The notes beneath the pieces are model-generated. The model searched no databases, had not been told where the DNA came from, and saw only the letters and a program-made list of their open reading frames with translations. This document shows positions 1 to 8,122 of a stretch of DNA of 64,000 nucleotides, piece after piece (position 1 is the first letter of the stretch; every line of letters starts with the position of its first letter). Location of the stretch: assembly GCF_000025565.1 (NCBI RefSeq), contig NC_014121.1, forward strand, positions 1,054,001-1,118,000. Direction: 5' to 3'. A program made the translations under genes and the position numbers. The stretch comes from Enterobacter cloacae subsp. cloacae ATCC 13047. Its GTDB lineage: Bacteria; Pseudomonadota; Gammaproteobacteria; Enterobacterales; Enterobacteriaceae.

Positions 1-437
1 TGAAGGTGACGAAGCATATCACCTACAACGAGCCCTATTTGCTCGGGCATTTCCCGGACGATCCGATCATGCCTGGGGTTATTATTTCTGAGATTTTTGG
101 TCAGGCCAGCGAGTACCTCTCGTTCCTCACCGATATTTGCGATATTTACAACCAGACATACGGCACGGAACTGAAATCGTTACGCGATATTCATGCGCTC
201 ATTCAGCGTGACGAGATGCGGGAGATCATTCGCACGCGCCGCGCGCAGGTTCGCGGTGTTCTGGCGGCCCAGAATTTGAAATTTAAAGATATTGCCTACC
301 CAGGTGATTCGATTGAAGTGACCAGCAAGCTGGCATTTTCTGATGCCCATGGCTTTAAGCATTATTCCGTGACGGCTAACGTCGGCAAGCGGTTAATCAG
401 CCATGGCACCATTATTAATTTCCGCGAAACAAAGTAA
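1..437 (+). CDS. FabZ/FabA-like 3-hydroxyacyl-ACP dehydratase, 5' end outside window
   Basis: Hotdog-fold dehydratase expected to remove water from a 3-hydroxyacyl-ACP. The visible part carries the family signature: GHFP with the catalytic His, then DDPIMPGV, then the helix SEIFGQ whose Glu matches the second catalytic residue. The frame is open to base 1 and the catalytic His is only about 15 residues from the first in-frame GTG (position 6). Members normally have some 45 residues before it, so the gene very likely begins upstream and this is a partial CDS. The C-terminal part is longer than in housekeeping FabZ. An ACP gene follows 21 bp later in the same direction, so it is read as part of the biosynthetic operon. 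The family is clear; the substrate is unknown. Confidence 0.8.
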   Translation, partial: KVTKHITYNEPYLLGHFPDDPIMPGVIISEIFGQASEYLSFLTDICDIYNQTYGTELKSLRDIHALIQRDEMREIIRTRRAQVRGVLAAQNLKFKDIAYPGDSIEVTSKLAFSDAHGFKHYSVTANVGKRLISHGTIINFRETK

Positions 438-458
438 ACCCCTGAGAGAGTTAAAACC

Positions 459-740
459 ATGTCTACAATGAAAAACGAAATTGACCAGCGCAAGGACGTG
501 CTGATGACAATTAAAACTGAGATTATTCAGCGTTTAAATATTCAGCGCGATGAGTCTCAAATTGATGATGATACCGCCCTGTTTGGTAATGGTTTAAAAC
601 TGGACTCCGTTGATGCAACGGAAATCGTGGTCATGCTGGATAAAGTTTTCGATATCAAAGTGAGCGAAAGCGATGATCCTTCTTATATGAGAAGTATCAA
701 CAATCTGGCGACGTTTATCATCCAGAAGAAAAAAGCTTAA
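459..740 (+). CDS. Acyl carrier protein
   Basis: Small acidic protein of 93 residues with the phosphopantetheine attachment motif LDSVDATEI, Ser50 being the expected carrier serine. The pattern around it (hydrophobic, Asp-Ser-Val/Leu, then an amphipathic helix II) is typical of type II fatty-acid or polyketide carrier proteins. The N-terminal extension of about 15 residues is longer than in housekeeping AcpP. It sits between a dehydratase and a GcvT-like gene and is presumably the dedicated carrier of this pathway. No phosphopantetheinyl transferase is visible in the window, so a cellular one or one upstream must activate it. Confidence 0.88.
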   Translation: MSTMKNEIDQRKDVLMTIKTEIIQRLNIQRDESQIDDDTALFGNGLKLDSVDATEIVVMLDKVFDIKVSESDDPSYMRSINNLATFIIQKKKA

Positions 741-769
741 TTTATCATTGCGAACAACAGGATCACGTT

Positions 770-1930
770 ATGAAGTCTCTTTATGATTTTCATTTAAAAA
801 ACAATGCGAAAATGGGCATTTACAACAATGCCAACGTTCCTTCTGCCTATCACGATCCGATGGTGGAATATAAAGCCGTACGTGAAAATGCCCTGCTGGT
901 GGACTATTCACACATGTCCATTGTCAGCGTGATGGGTGATGATGCCTGGGCACTGGTGAATTATTATGTCTCTGCCGATGTTTCAATTATCCGTGACGAG
1001 CAAGGGATCTACTCGCTGGTATTGAATGAAGACGGTACGGTGCGCGGTGATGTGTATGTGCTCTGCTCATCCGACGGCTACTACATCATGTCCGAGAACA
1101 TTCCGGCGGCGGAAATTATCACTGGCCTGAACGCCCTTCTGGAAAAAGCCGACGAACTGGATATCCAGGAAACCCCTGAAATTGCTGACATGCGCGAGCA
1201 GAACTGGGGCGCGATCATGGTAGAAGGGCCGTACTCCTGGGAGCTGATGTCTGAGATCCACGGTTTCGACGTGATTGGTCTGCCTTATTACGAGTACATG
1301 AATACCGACGACGAGCTGATGGTATTCCGCTGCGGTAAACACGGTGAATTCGCCTATATGGTTGTTGGTCAGCAGGAACAGCTGCTGGATCAGTGGCAGC
1401 AACTGCTGGAGCACGGCGGCAAATACCTGCTTCAGACTGGTGGGCTGGACTACCAGAAAATTGTACGTATCGAAAACCCAGGCTGGGATGACGCGCTGTG
1501 GGCTGAGTACAACCTCAATCCGGTAGAGCTACAGTTGCAATGGGCTGTGCAGTACGACAAAGAGGGCTTTGTGGGTAAAGACGCGGCCGAAGAGCTGTCT
1601 CACGGCGAAGGCGCACGCAAGGTGATCGGCATGATTGTCGAGGGCGAATGTTCAGGCATTGAATCCGGCGATAACGTACTGGTTGAGGGTCAGGTGGTAG
1701 GGAAAGTCGCTAAGGCTATCTATTCTCCAGCCCTGCAGTGCTTTATTGCCCTGGCGCTGATCGACAATGAATATGCATGGTCTGATATTAGCGGCTTTGC
1801 TATTCAAACGCGCTCTGAAACGGTAGCCGCGAAAACCAAAGGTATGCCATTTATTTATAACCTGAGCATGCTGGTTAATCCAACTGAACACAGTTTTGTG
1901 GATGCCTCTAAAGCGAAAAGCGCACTGTAA
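770..1930 (+). CDS. GcvT/YgfZ-superfamily folate-binding protein in acyl biosynthetic operon
   Basis: 386-residue protein with the fold pattern of glycine-cleavage T protein and related aminomethyltransferases: the N-terminal segment VDYSHMSIVSVMGDDA, then LNEDGTVRGDVYVL, which corresponds to the folate-site loop (LNEqGgviDD in GcvT). Only one of the two Asp of that loop is kept, because RGD replaces IDD, so the chemistry may differ. Genuine GcvT sits with gcvH and gcvP; this one lies between an ACP and ketosynthases. One-carbon transfer or demethylation on a pathway intermediate, or a folate-dependent repair role like YgfZ, are both possible. The family assignment is good, the role is inferred. 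Confidence 0.75.
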   Translation: MKSLYDFHLKNNAKMGIYNNANVPSAYHDPMVEYKAVRENALLVDYSHMSIVSVMGDDAWALVNYYVSADVSIIRDEQGIYSLVLNEDGTVRGDVYVLCSSDGYYIMSENIPAAEIITGLNALLEKADELDIQETPEIADMREQNWGAIMVEGPYSWELMSEIHGFDVIGLPYYEYMNTDDELMVFRCGKHGEFAYMVVGQQEQLLDQWQQLLEHGGKYLLQTGGLDYQKIVRIENPGWDDALWAEYNLNPVELQLQWAVQYDKEGFVGKDAAEELSHGEGARKVIGMIVEGECSGIESGDNVLVEGQVVGKVAKAIYSPALQCFIALALIDNEYAWSDISGFAIQTRSETVAAKTKGMPFIYNLSMLVNPTEHSFVDASKAKSAL

Positions 1931-2023
1931 TTATTAATCGAAACAGCGAGAAGCGAATCCGTGGGAATAACACCACGGATCCTTTTCGCTGCTCATTGCC
2001 TGTACATGGCGGTACATATATTT

Positions 2024-4582
2024 ATGAAGACAAACAGAAAACGGGTTGTCATTACCGGGATCGGTATTCTCTCTTCGCTGGCTGAAAACCTGCAGGATTT
2101 CAGAAACGCCTTACTGAATAAAAAAAATGGCGTCACGGACAGCGTGCGTTTTTCAAAATGGTTTGAAAACGCCAGAGCCGCTGAAGTCTTGCATGACATT
2201 GACTATTCGGAATTACCGGACGACGTTATCGCCTCCCTGGATAATGCCGCACTCTGGGCCTACAAAGTGGGTAAAGATGCGCTGAATCAGGCGGGGCTGG
2301 CTGAGAATAAAGCGCACCTCAAAGAAACCGGTTTAATTGTTGGCGTGTCATCTGCCGGGACCGAGGCATTTCTGCCGCTGTTTGAGCAACGCATGGAAGA
2401 CTTTTCCCTGCGTAAGGCGCTGTTCTCTGGCGGTTTCTCCTCCTGCTGTTCCAGCGTCTCCACGCTGCTTGGGTTACAGGGCGGTGTTGAACTGGTCGCG
2501 ACCGCCTGTACGGCCAGCCCTAACGCGGTCGGCATGGCGTTTGACTACATCCAGAACGGCAAAAGCAAAACCATGCTGGCCGTCGGGACAGAACCTATCT
2601 ACCTGCCCACCTTCGCGGGCTTTTATGCCCTGAACGTGATGCATCCGGACGCCTGCACGCCGTTCTCCGGCAATTCGGGTATGTCCATCGGTGAAGGGGC
2701 CGGGGCGATCGTGCTTGAAGAGTACGAACATGCTGTCGCACGTGGCGCCACCATTTACGGTGAAATTCTCTCTTATGCCACCTCCTGCGATGCGTTCCAC
2801 GAAACCGGACCGGATCCACGCGCCAGCGGCGCGGTACAGGTGATGCATAAGGCGATGGAAAATGCCGGCGTCACCCCGGATCAGATCGAATACGTCAACG
2901 CCCACGGTACCGGAACAGAAGCCAACGACCGTATCGAAACGCTGGCGATGAAAAAGGTGTTTGCCAACAATGAGAAACTGTTGGTGAGCTCTACCAAGTC
3001 TTATTTTGGTCATAACATCGGCGCGGCGGGGATCGTCGAACTGATCGCCTGCCTGGTCACGCTGCCGGATAACCGCGTGCTGCCGACGCTGAACTTCACC
3101 AACGCGCGTCCAAATTGCGATCTGGATTACGTACCAAACGACTTCCGTGACCAGAAAATCAACCTCTTCATGAAGAACAATTATGCCTTCGGCGGTAACA
3201 ACTGCAGCATGATTATCAGCATGGAGCCTTGTTCGATCCCGGTCAGTACCTACGACGAAAAGCGCGTGGCGATCACCGGCCTGGGTGCCGTTTCCGCGAT
3301 TGGCCACACCGTTCACGAGATCCTCGACAACGTATGGCAACAGAACCATACCGTTGAGCTGGGCGGCGTCACCTTCCCGGAAGACACGCTGGAAGAGGCG
3401 AAAGAGTTACTGGATGTGCTGGAAACCACCCGTCAGTTCGAAGCGCTGTTTGGTGACGATTTCAACGCGCTGGCCGAAACGCTGCCGGAAGCGAATGAAC
3501 ACTTTAAAACCTTCCAGGTTTCCGGGCTGGAACCGCGTAAACATCTGCGCCGCTTTGACCCTCGCAAGGCCACGCGTGGCGGTACGTTCGCATTAATTGC
3601 CCTGTCCGAAGCGCTGGAGCAGGCGAAGCGTAAAATCAAGCGTGATGGCGATGAGCTTGGCATGGTCATGGGAATGTCTAGTGGCCCGCAGGAGACGACC
3701 TACAAATATCTGCAGAGCCTTAAGCCAGACCCACGTAAAGTCAGAACCTCTGAATTCCCGGGATCGTTGATGAACTCCATCCCGACGTTCTGCGGTATTT
3801 CGGAAGGGATCAAGGGCTACACCACTACGCTGGCGACCGGCGAGAATGCGGCATTAGGCGCATTAACCTACGGCTACGAAATCGTGCGTCAGGATCTGCA
3901 GCCGCAGGTGCTGGTGGGCGGCGCGGACGAGTATTTCCCGTCCATGTCACTCTATATGGACGCCGTAACCCGCAAGCTGCATATGACCTCCGACGCCAGG
4001 GAATATCAGATCTACGGTAACGATCCGAAGGGTTACATTCCTGGCGAAGGTGCCTGCATGTTGTTGCTGGAAGATCCGCAGCGTGCAGCCGCACGTGGTG
4101 CAGAAGTGCTGGCGGAAGTGGCCGGTTACGGTAAAGCCTGTAGCAACAGCTATTTTGATGCCTCTCAGCGGGACGAGAAATCCTCCTCCATGGCGCTGGC
4201 TATCGCCCGTGCGCTGGCGGATGCCGGTGTAACGGCGCAGGAGATCGACCTTGTCTGTGGTACCAGCAACGGTAGCGATGAGAGCTCACGCATTGAAATC
4301 GATGCGATTTACGCCACCTTCGCCCAGGCAAAACCGGACGTACCGGTCGTGAACTACAACGCCTGCTTTGGCTTTGTCGCGTCTGCTGCCGGACTGCTTA
4401 ACCTGGCCGTCATCATTGACTGTTTTAAGACGCAGGCGGTTCCCGCTATTCCTCATACCGTCGAGTTTTTCGATAAGCGAATTAACTTCGTTCGTGAACC
4501 GTTAAAACTTGCCCTGAAGCACGTATTGCTGGTGGGTGCGACGGAAGGCGGTAACTACTACGCGTTTGTGATTAAAGGATAA
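2024..4582 (+). CDS. Ketosynthase fused to a catalytically dead ketosynthase (KS-CLF type)
   Basis: Start placed at the ATG at 2024 because MKTNRKRVVITG begins at the normal first strand of a ketosynthase; an in-frame GTG at 1961 would add 21 unrelated residues. The 852-residue protein contains two complete condensing-enzyme domains. Domain 1 (about 1-400) has an intact triad: Cys162 in TACTAS, His294 in NAHGTGT, and Lys325/His330 in KSYFGH. Domain 2 (about 412-850) is collinear, but the equivalents are Ala604 (TLATGENAALG), Thr747 (GTSNGS) and Phe784 (FGFVASAAG), so it cannot condense. An active KS paired with an inactive partner resembles the KSalpha/chain-length-factor pair of type II polyketide synthases and aryl-polyene systems, here covalently joined. 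The product is unknown. Confidence 0.85.
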   Translation: MKTNRKRVVITGIGILSSLAENLQDFRNALLNKKNGVTDSVRFSKWFENARAAEVLHDIDYSELPDDVIASLDNAALWAYKVGKDALNQAGLAENKAHLKETGLIVGVSSAGTEAFLPLFEQRMEDFSLRKALFSGGFSSCCSSVSTLLGLQGGVELVATACTASPNAVGMAFDYIQNGKSKTMLAVGTEPIYLPTFAGFYALNVMHPDACTPFSGNSGMSIGEGAGAIVLEEYEHAVARGATIYGEILSYATSCDAFHETGPDPRASGAVQVMHKAMENAGVTPDQIEYVNAHGTGTEANDRIETLAMKKVFANNEKLLVSSTKSYFGHNIGAAGIVELIACLVTLPDNRVLPTLNFTNARPNCDLDYVPNDFRDQKINLFMKNNYAFGGNNCSMIISMEPCSIPVSTYDEKRVAITGLGAVSAIGHTVHEILDNVWQQNHTVELGGVTFPEDTLEEAKELLDVLETTRQFEALFGDDFNALAETLPEANEHFKTFQVSGLEPRKHLRRFDPRKATRGGTFALIALSEALEQAKRKIKRDGDELGMVMGMSSGPQETTYKYLQSLKPDPRKVRTSEFPGSLMNSIPTFCGISEGIKGYTTTLATGENAALGALTYGYEIVRQDLQPQVLVGGADEYFPSMSLYMDAVTRKLHMTSDAREYQIYGNDPKGYIPGEGACMLLLEDPQRAAARGAEVLAEVAGYGKACSNSYFDASQRDEKSSSMALAIARALADAGVTAQEIDLVCGTSNGSDESSRIEIDAIYATFAQAKPDVPVVNYNACFGFVASAAGLLNLAVIIDCFKTQAVPAIPHTVEFFDKRINFVREPLKLALKHVLLVGATEGGNYYAFVIKG

Positions 4583-4586
4583 TATT

Positions 4587-5804
4587 GTGGATAATGCCGC
4601 TATCATTTCGGGGTTCAGTTCTTGTCTGCCGTTTGCCGAAGACAGTCTTCAGCTTATTCAAAATCTGAAGCTGGGCAAACGCGTTGAAAGAAAGCCCTGG
4701 TTTAAATCCGACGACGAGGCAATTAAATGTGGGTTCGATGGCAATAAACATATTGCCACGCTGGATCATACGGATGATAGCGCATTAGATCTGCTTTATC
4801 GTCTGATTGACGATGCACTCGACCAGGCCGACCTGGATGTTCAATGGCTGGCCGGGTGCAATGCCCGGGTTTATTTAACCGGTATTGGCCCGCGGGTCGA
4901 TGGCATGGCCTTTAAGAGTTTCTATAACAAAAATGATGTGGAAGATATTTATCTTTCAAAATCATTAATGCAGCTGTATGTGGATAATATGTCGCAGGAT
5001 CGTATTGCCGGTCACCTTGCGCGTAAATATAACCTGCAGTATTTACCCCCGAATATGAATTGCACCAGTAATTCATCCATGACAGCCGTGCATTTAGGTT
5101 GCCAGGCCATCGAGCATGGCGGCGTAGATATTGTCCTGGTGGTGAACTGCTCAAAAATTAAAACGCAGGATATCTGGTTTCTGGATACGCAATCCATGCT
5201 GGATAGCCATCTTGTTCAGCCCTTTGGTGAAAACAGCCAGGGGGTGCTTTTTGCGGAAGGCTATAGCGCCATTCTGCTGGAAAATTCCCGCCACCGTCGC
5301 GCCAGAAAGGCGAAGGGCGGCGTGCGGTTGCAAACAACCTATACCCAAATCGGCGCAGGCAGAAGTAACGACAGCTCATGGCTCAGCACCAATATTTTAA
5401 AAGTGATGCAGGCCACAATGAAAAAAGCCGAACTGGACGTTGAGGCACTGTGCGCGATTATCCCTCACGGTAACGGTTCATCCGTCAGCGATAAAGCGGA
5501 AGCCAAAGCAATAGCGATGTTGACGGAAGGACATCCGGTTCCGGTTCTGGCTTATAAAGGCCAGATTGGCTATACCGCAACCGGCTCTGGGATTGTCGAT
5601 TTAATTATTGGTCATCATTCGCTCACCCAGCAGGAGCTTATTTCCCCCGTTGGTAATGACACCATTATTGATGCCGTTGCTCAGCATGTTTTGATTGACC
5701 GTGGCGTTATTGGTCATCACAAAAACCACCTGCTTAAAGTTGGGGTTGGCGTGGACGGATCCATTATTGGCGCCGTCATGTCTACGGGTCATCCAGGCTG
5801 TTGA
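4587..5804 (+). CDS. Degenerate beta-ketoacyl synthase homologue
   Basis: 405 residues, GTG start 4 bp after the KS-CLF stop. The condensing-enzyme fold is recognisable: PPNMNCTSNSSMTAVHLG at the nucleophile elbow, PHGNGSSVSDKAEA (His294) and AYKGQIGYTATGSGIVDL at the Lys/His motif. The second active-site His is replaced by Tyr329 while Lys324 is kept. At the nucleophile position the alignment puts Ser161, with a Cys two residues earlier (Cys159), so it is unclear whether a cysteine nucleophile exists. It may act in chain initiation, as a decarboxylase or acyl transferase, or as a structural partner. Family membership is confident; activity is uncertain. Confidence 0.75.
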   Translation: MDNAAIISGFSSCLPFAEDSLQLIQNLKLGKRVERKPWFKSDDEAIKCGFDGNKHIATLDHTDDSALDLLYRLIDDALDQADLDVQWLAGCNARVYLTGIGPRVDGMAFKSFYNKNDVEDIYLSKSLMQLYVDNMSQDRIAGHLARKYNLQYLPPNMNCTSNSSMTAVHLGCQAIEHGGVDIVLVVNCSKIKTQDIWFLDTQSMLDSHLVQPFGENSQGVLFAEGYSAILLENSRHRRARKAKGGVRLQTTYTQIGAGRSNDSSWLSTNILKVMQATMKKAELDVEALCAIIPHGNGSSVSDKAEAKAIAMLTEGHPVPVLAYKGQIGYTATGSGIVDLIIGHHSLTQQELISPVGNDTIIDAVAQHVLIDRGVIGHHKNHLLKVGVGVDGSIIGAVMSTGHPGC

Positions 5805-5822
5805 ACGATCATGGAGAGTAAC

Positions 5823-6773
5823 ATGTTTTTATCCTCATTTTCGCTCATTGAGCCGGAAGATAAATTTTATTTCTATCAGCCCAGCTGGCTAAACGCGTGG
5901 GAGTCGCATTTATTTAATAAAGCGCTTAAATCAACCCATGCAAACGGCTGGGGTCTGAAACGTTTTGGTACGCAGCCGGAGTTATATGCCGGTGAGATGA
6001 TCCGCAATCCTCAGTATCAAAAATACCTGGATGCGATGGAGCAAGCGGCGGATGACGCGCTCATGGCGCTGCCGGCGAAAGAGCGAATGAAGCTGCTAAA
6101 GCAGCGTACGGCATTTATTTATGTCGACTCCTGGGGGGAATCCGGGCCGTTTGAAAATATCTCCAGCGCATTACACATCTCAATGATTGATACGCTGCCA
6201 AAAAACCTGGTGAAGAAATTCTCTGTGAATTCACCGACGTGCAAAATCCGGGGTGAAAGGCAATCCTTCATCCAGGCCATGAGTCTGGCAAAGGATTATC
6301 TGAGCTGGGATGTGTTTGATTACGTGGTGATCTGCGCCGCCTACCGTGCGATCCCGGTGCTGGTGTTTTCGGACGAAGATATCGCGCTGAAGTGGGGAGA
6401 GAAGCGCAGGGGGAAAGCCCAGGATGTCAATTTAACCGTTGAGCGCGCGGGCTGTTTCATCTTTAGTCAGCATGAAAGTGCAATCCGGGTGAACGGCGGT
6501 CAATACGTGATGGCCGATACCCTTGAGGACATGCAGGCAGCGGATCGCGTGGCGTTTGCCGGTCTGCGTAAAGAGATGCTGTCTCGCTCAACCGTTGCGC
6601 CGCAAAAGACGTTAGATCTGGTCGATACCTTTGGTGCCAGCGGCTGTCTGACGCCAGCATTAAGCTTTGCGTATCTCCAGCAGGCTCCTCATTTTGCGGG
6701 AAAATTAAGAACTGTCGTTCCCGATAAACAGTTCGGTTACAGCTATTTCGACATTGACTATTGCAAGGAATAA
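5823..6773 (+). CDS. Unrecognised protein of biosynthetic operon, possible thiolase-fold relative
   Basis: 316 residues from the ATG at 5823, chosen because GGAG lies 6 bp upstream; an ATG at 5811 in the same frame is the alternative. I do not recognise a named family. The segment around NSPTCKIRGERQSF, followed by a helix and FDYVVICAAYRAIPVLVF, resembles the nucleophile elbow and following strand of condensing enzymes. With its position after two ketosynthase genes this suggests a very divergent thiolase-fold partner. No catalytic histidine motif of the NAHGTGT type is visible. There is no signal peptide or membrane segment, so it is presumably cytosolic. The function is unknown. Confidence 0.65.
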   Translation: MFLSSFSLIEPEDKFYFYQPSWLNAWESHLFNKALKSTHANGWGLKRFGTQPELYAGEMIRNPQYQKYLDAMEQAADDALMALPAKERMKLLKQRTAFIYVDSWGESGPFENISSALHISMIDTLPKNLVKKFSVNSPTCKIRGERQSFIQAMSLAKDYLSWDVFDYVVICAAYRAIPVLVFSDEDIALKWGEKRRGKAQDVNLTVERAGCFIFSQHESAIRVNGGQYVMADTLEDMQAADRVAFAGLRKEMLSRSTVAPQKTLDLVDTFGASGCLTPALSFAYLQQAPHFAGKLRTVVPDKQFGYSYFDIDYCKE

Positions 6774-6783
6774 CGGCACCCCC

Positions 6784-7491
6784 ATGAGCGGAATGATTAA
6801 AGAACTCCCAATGATATCGCTGAACAATATCTATAAGAGTTATGGCTCGGGCGAAGGCAAAGTCGATGCCCTGAAAAATATCAATCTTGAAATAGAGAAA
6901 GGCGAATTTCTGGCACTGTGCGGCCCCTCCGGCAGCGGTAAAAGTACGCTGTTAAATATCCTGTCGGGTATTGATAAACCGGGATTTGGTTCGGTGATGT
7001 TTTTGCGAAAATTACTCAACAATTTACCGGAAGAACAATTAGCAGAAATTCGTGGCAAGCATCTGGGGTTCATATTTCAGTTTTTTAACCTCATCCCCGT
7101 GCTGAGCGTATTTGATAACGTTTTTTACCCGCTGGTGCTGAATGGGCACATTGGCAAAAAAGAGGCGAAAGAGCGGGCGCTGCATTTTATCGAGAGCGTA
7201 GGACTGGCGGGATATACCGAACGTAAGCCGGGCCAGCTTTCGGGTGGACAACAGCAGCGTGTGGCTATTGCCCGTGCACTGGCGCATGACCCTCAGGTCG
7301 TGATTGCCGATGAGCCAACCGGAAACCTCGACCTGGTCTCCGGTGAGGCCATTCTCGATCTGCTGCTGAAAATCAACCGGGAGACACGCACCACTTTCAT
7401 TATTTCGACGCACTCAAGCCAGCTGAAAGAGCGCGCGCGGCGTGTGGTTGAAATTAAGGACGGAGTATTAGTTCATGATTCACAATCGTAA
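6784..7491 (+). CDS. LolD/MacB-type ABC transporter ATP-binding protein
   Basis: ATPase of the LolD/MacB/FtsE class: Walker A GPSGSGKST, Q-loop in FIFQFFNLIP, signature LSGGQQQR, Walker B VVIADEPTGNLD and the switch His in ISTHSSQ. The start is uncertain; ATGs at 6784, 6793 and 6811 are in frame and the family core (MISLNNIYKSYG) begins at 6811. It pairs with the FtsX-type permease at 8123, separated by one small secreted-protein gene whose start overlaps this stop by 17 bp. LolD-class ATPases power extraction of lipoproteins or lipids from the inner membrane or envelope mechanotransmission rather than classical import, which fits export of an acylated product. Confidence 0.9.
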   Translation: MSGMIKELPMISLNNIYKSYGSGEGKVDALKNINLEIEKGEFLALCGPSGSGKSTLLNILSGIDKPGFGSVMFLRKLLNNLPEEQLAEIRGKHLGFIFQFFNLIPVLSVFDNVFYPLVLNGHIGKKEAKERALHFIESVGLAGYTERKPGQLSGGQQQRVAIARALAHDPQVVIADEPTGNLDLVSGEAILDLLLKINRETRTTFIISTHSSQLKERARRVVEIKDGVLVHDSQS

Positions 7492-8122
7492 TTTCTTCAT
7501 TCTCTGCTGGTTATTGATCTGCATGGCCTATGCCGGGAGCGTTAAAGCCGCCGCGGCCCCCGTGGCTGAGCAGGTGATAAAAAATGGCTTCCCGACGCAG
7601 GCCGATAAGCTAGCCGATATCACCCGTGCGTTGTTTACCGAATACAAGGCCAATGATAACGCGCTGTCGCTGGTTTTTTATGCCTACGGCATGCTGCGCC
7701 AGGCGGAACATGCCCTCAATACCAATGACGTCATTCGGGCGTCTGAGTATGGCAAAACGGGCTTTTTCTATCTCGATGAAGCGGTGGACCTCTACGAGGG
7801 CAATCAACGGGTGCGCTACATGCGTGCCCGTGTGGACGCGTACCTGCCAGCCGATATTGGCCGCTGTGTGGTGACGTTAAAAGATACGGAACAGATGGCG
7901 AAAAGCCCTGACGTATTCAATGCCGGGTTGATGAAGCACATTGACGAAATGCGTTATCGCGCGCTGTTGAGCTGTAACCGTACCGCCGAGGCAGACGCGC
8001 TGCTGGCGCAAACAGAACTGCGTCACGCCAACTCTGCATTACCACTGGCTTCTGGCGACGCGCCAGAGTGGGATATCAACGAAGTGACAGAGGTCTTGTT
8101 ACCGCTGGTGAAAGGGAACTAA
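7475..8122 (+). CDS. Secreted helical protein of ABC export module, unknown function
   Basis: 215 residues. The N-terminus (MIHNRNFFILCWLLICMAYAGSVKA) is a signal peptide with cleavage likely after VKA, so the mature protein is periplasmic. The remainder is alpha-helical and rich in Ala, Leu and Tyr, with a repeat-like spacing (FYAYGMLRQAEHALN, RVRYMRARVDAYL) suggestive of TPR-like hairpins. Two cysteines (GRCVVTL and LLSCNRT) could form a disulphide. The gene overlaps the ATPase gene by 17 bp and touches the permease start, so it is translationally coupled to both and probably acts as a periplasmic accessory of that transporter. I do not recognise a named family. Confidence 0.7.
   Translation: MIHNRNFFILCWLLICMAYAGSVKAAAAPVAEQVIKNGFPTQADKLADITRALFTEYKANDNALSLVFYAYGMLRQAEHALNTNDVIRASEYGKTGFFYLDEAVDLYEGNQRVRYMRARVDAYLPADIGRCVVTLKDTEQMAKSPDVFNAGLMKHIDEMRYRALLSCNRTAEADALLAQTELRHANSALPLASGDAPEWDINEVTEVLLPLVKGN

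Noticed and set aside
2474..3349. Long minus-strand open frame of 291 codons opposite the KS-CLF gene
   Set aside because: It is the shadow of a GC-rich coding strand; it has no recognisable domain and lies wholly inside a well-supported gene.
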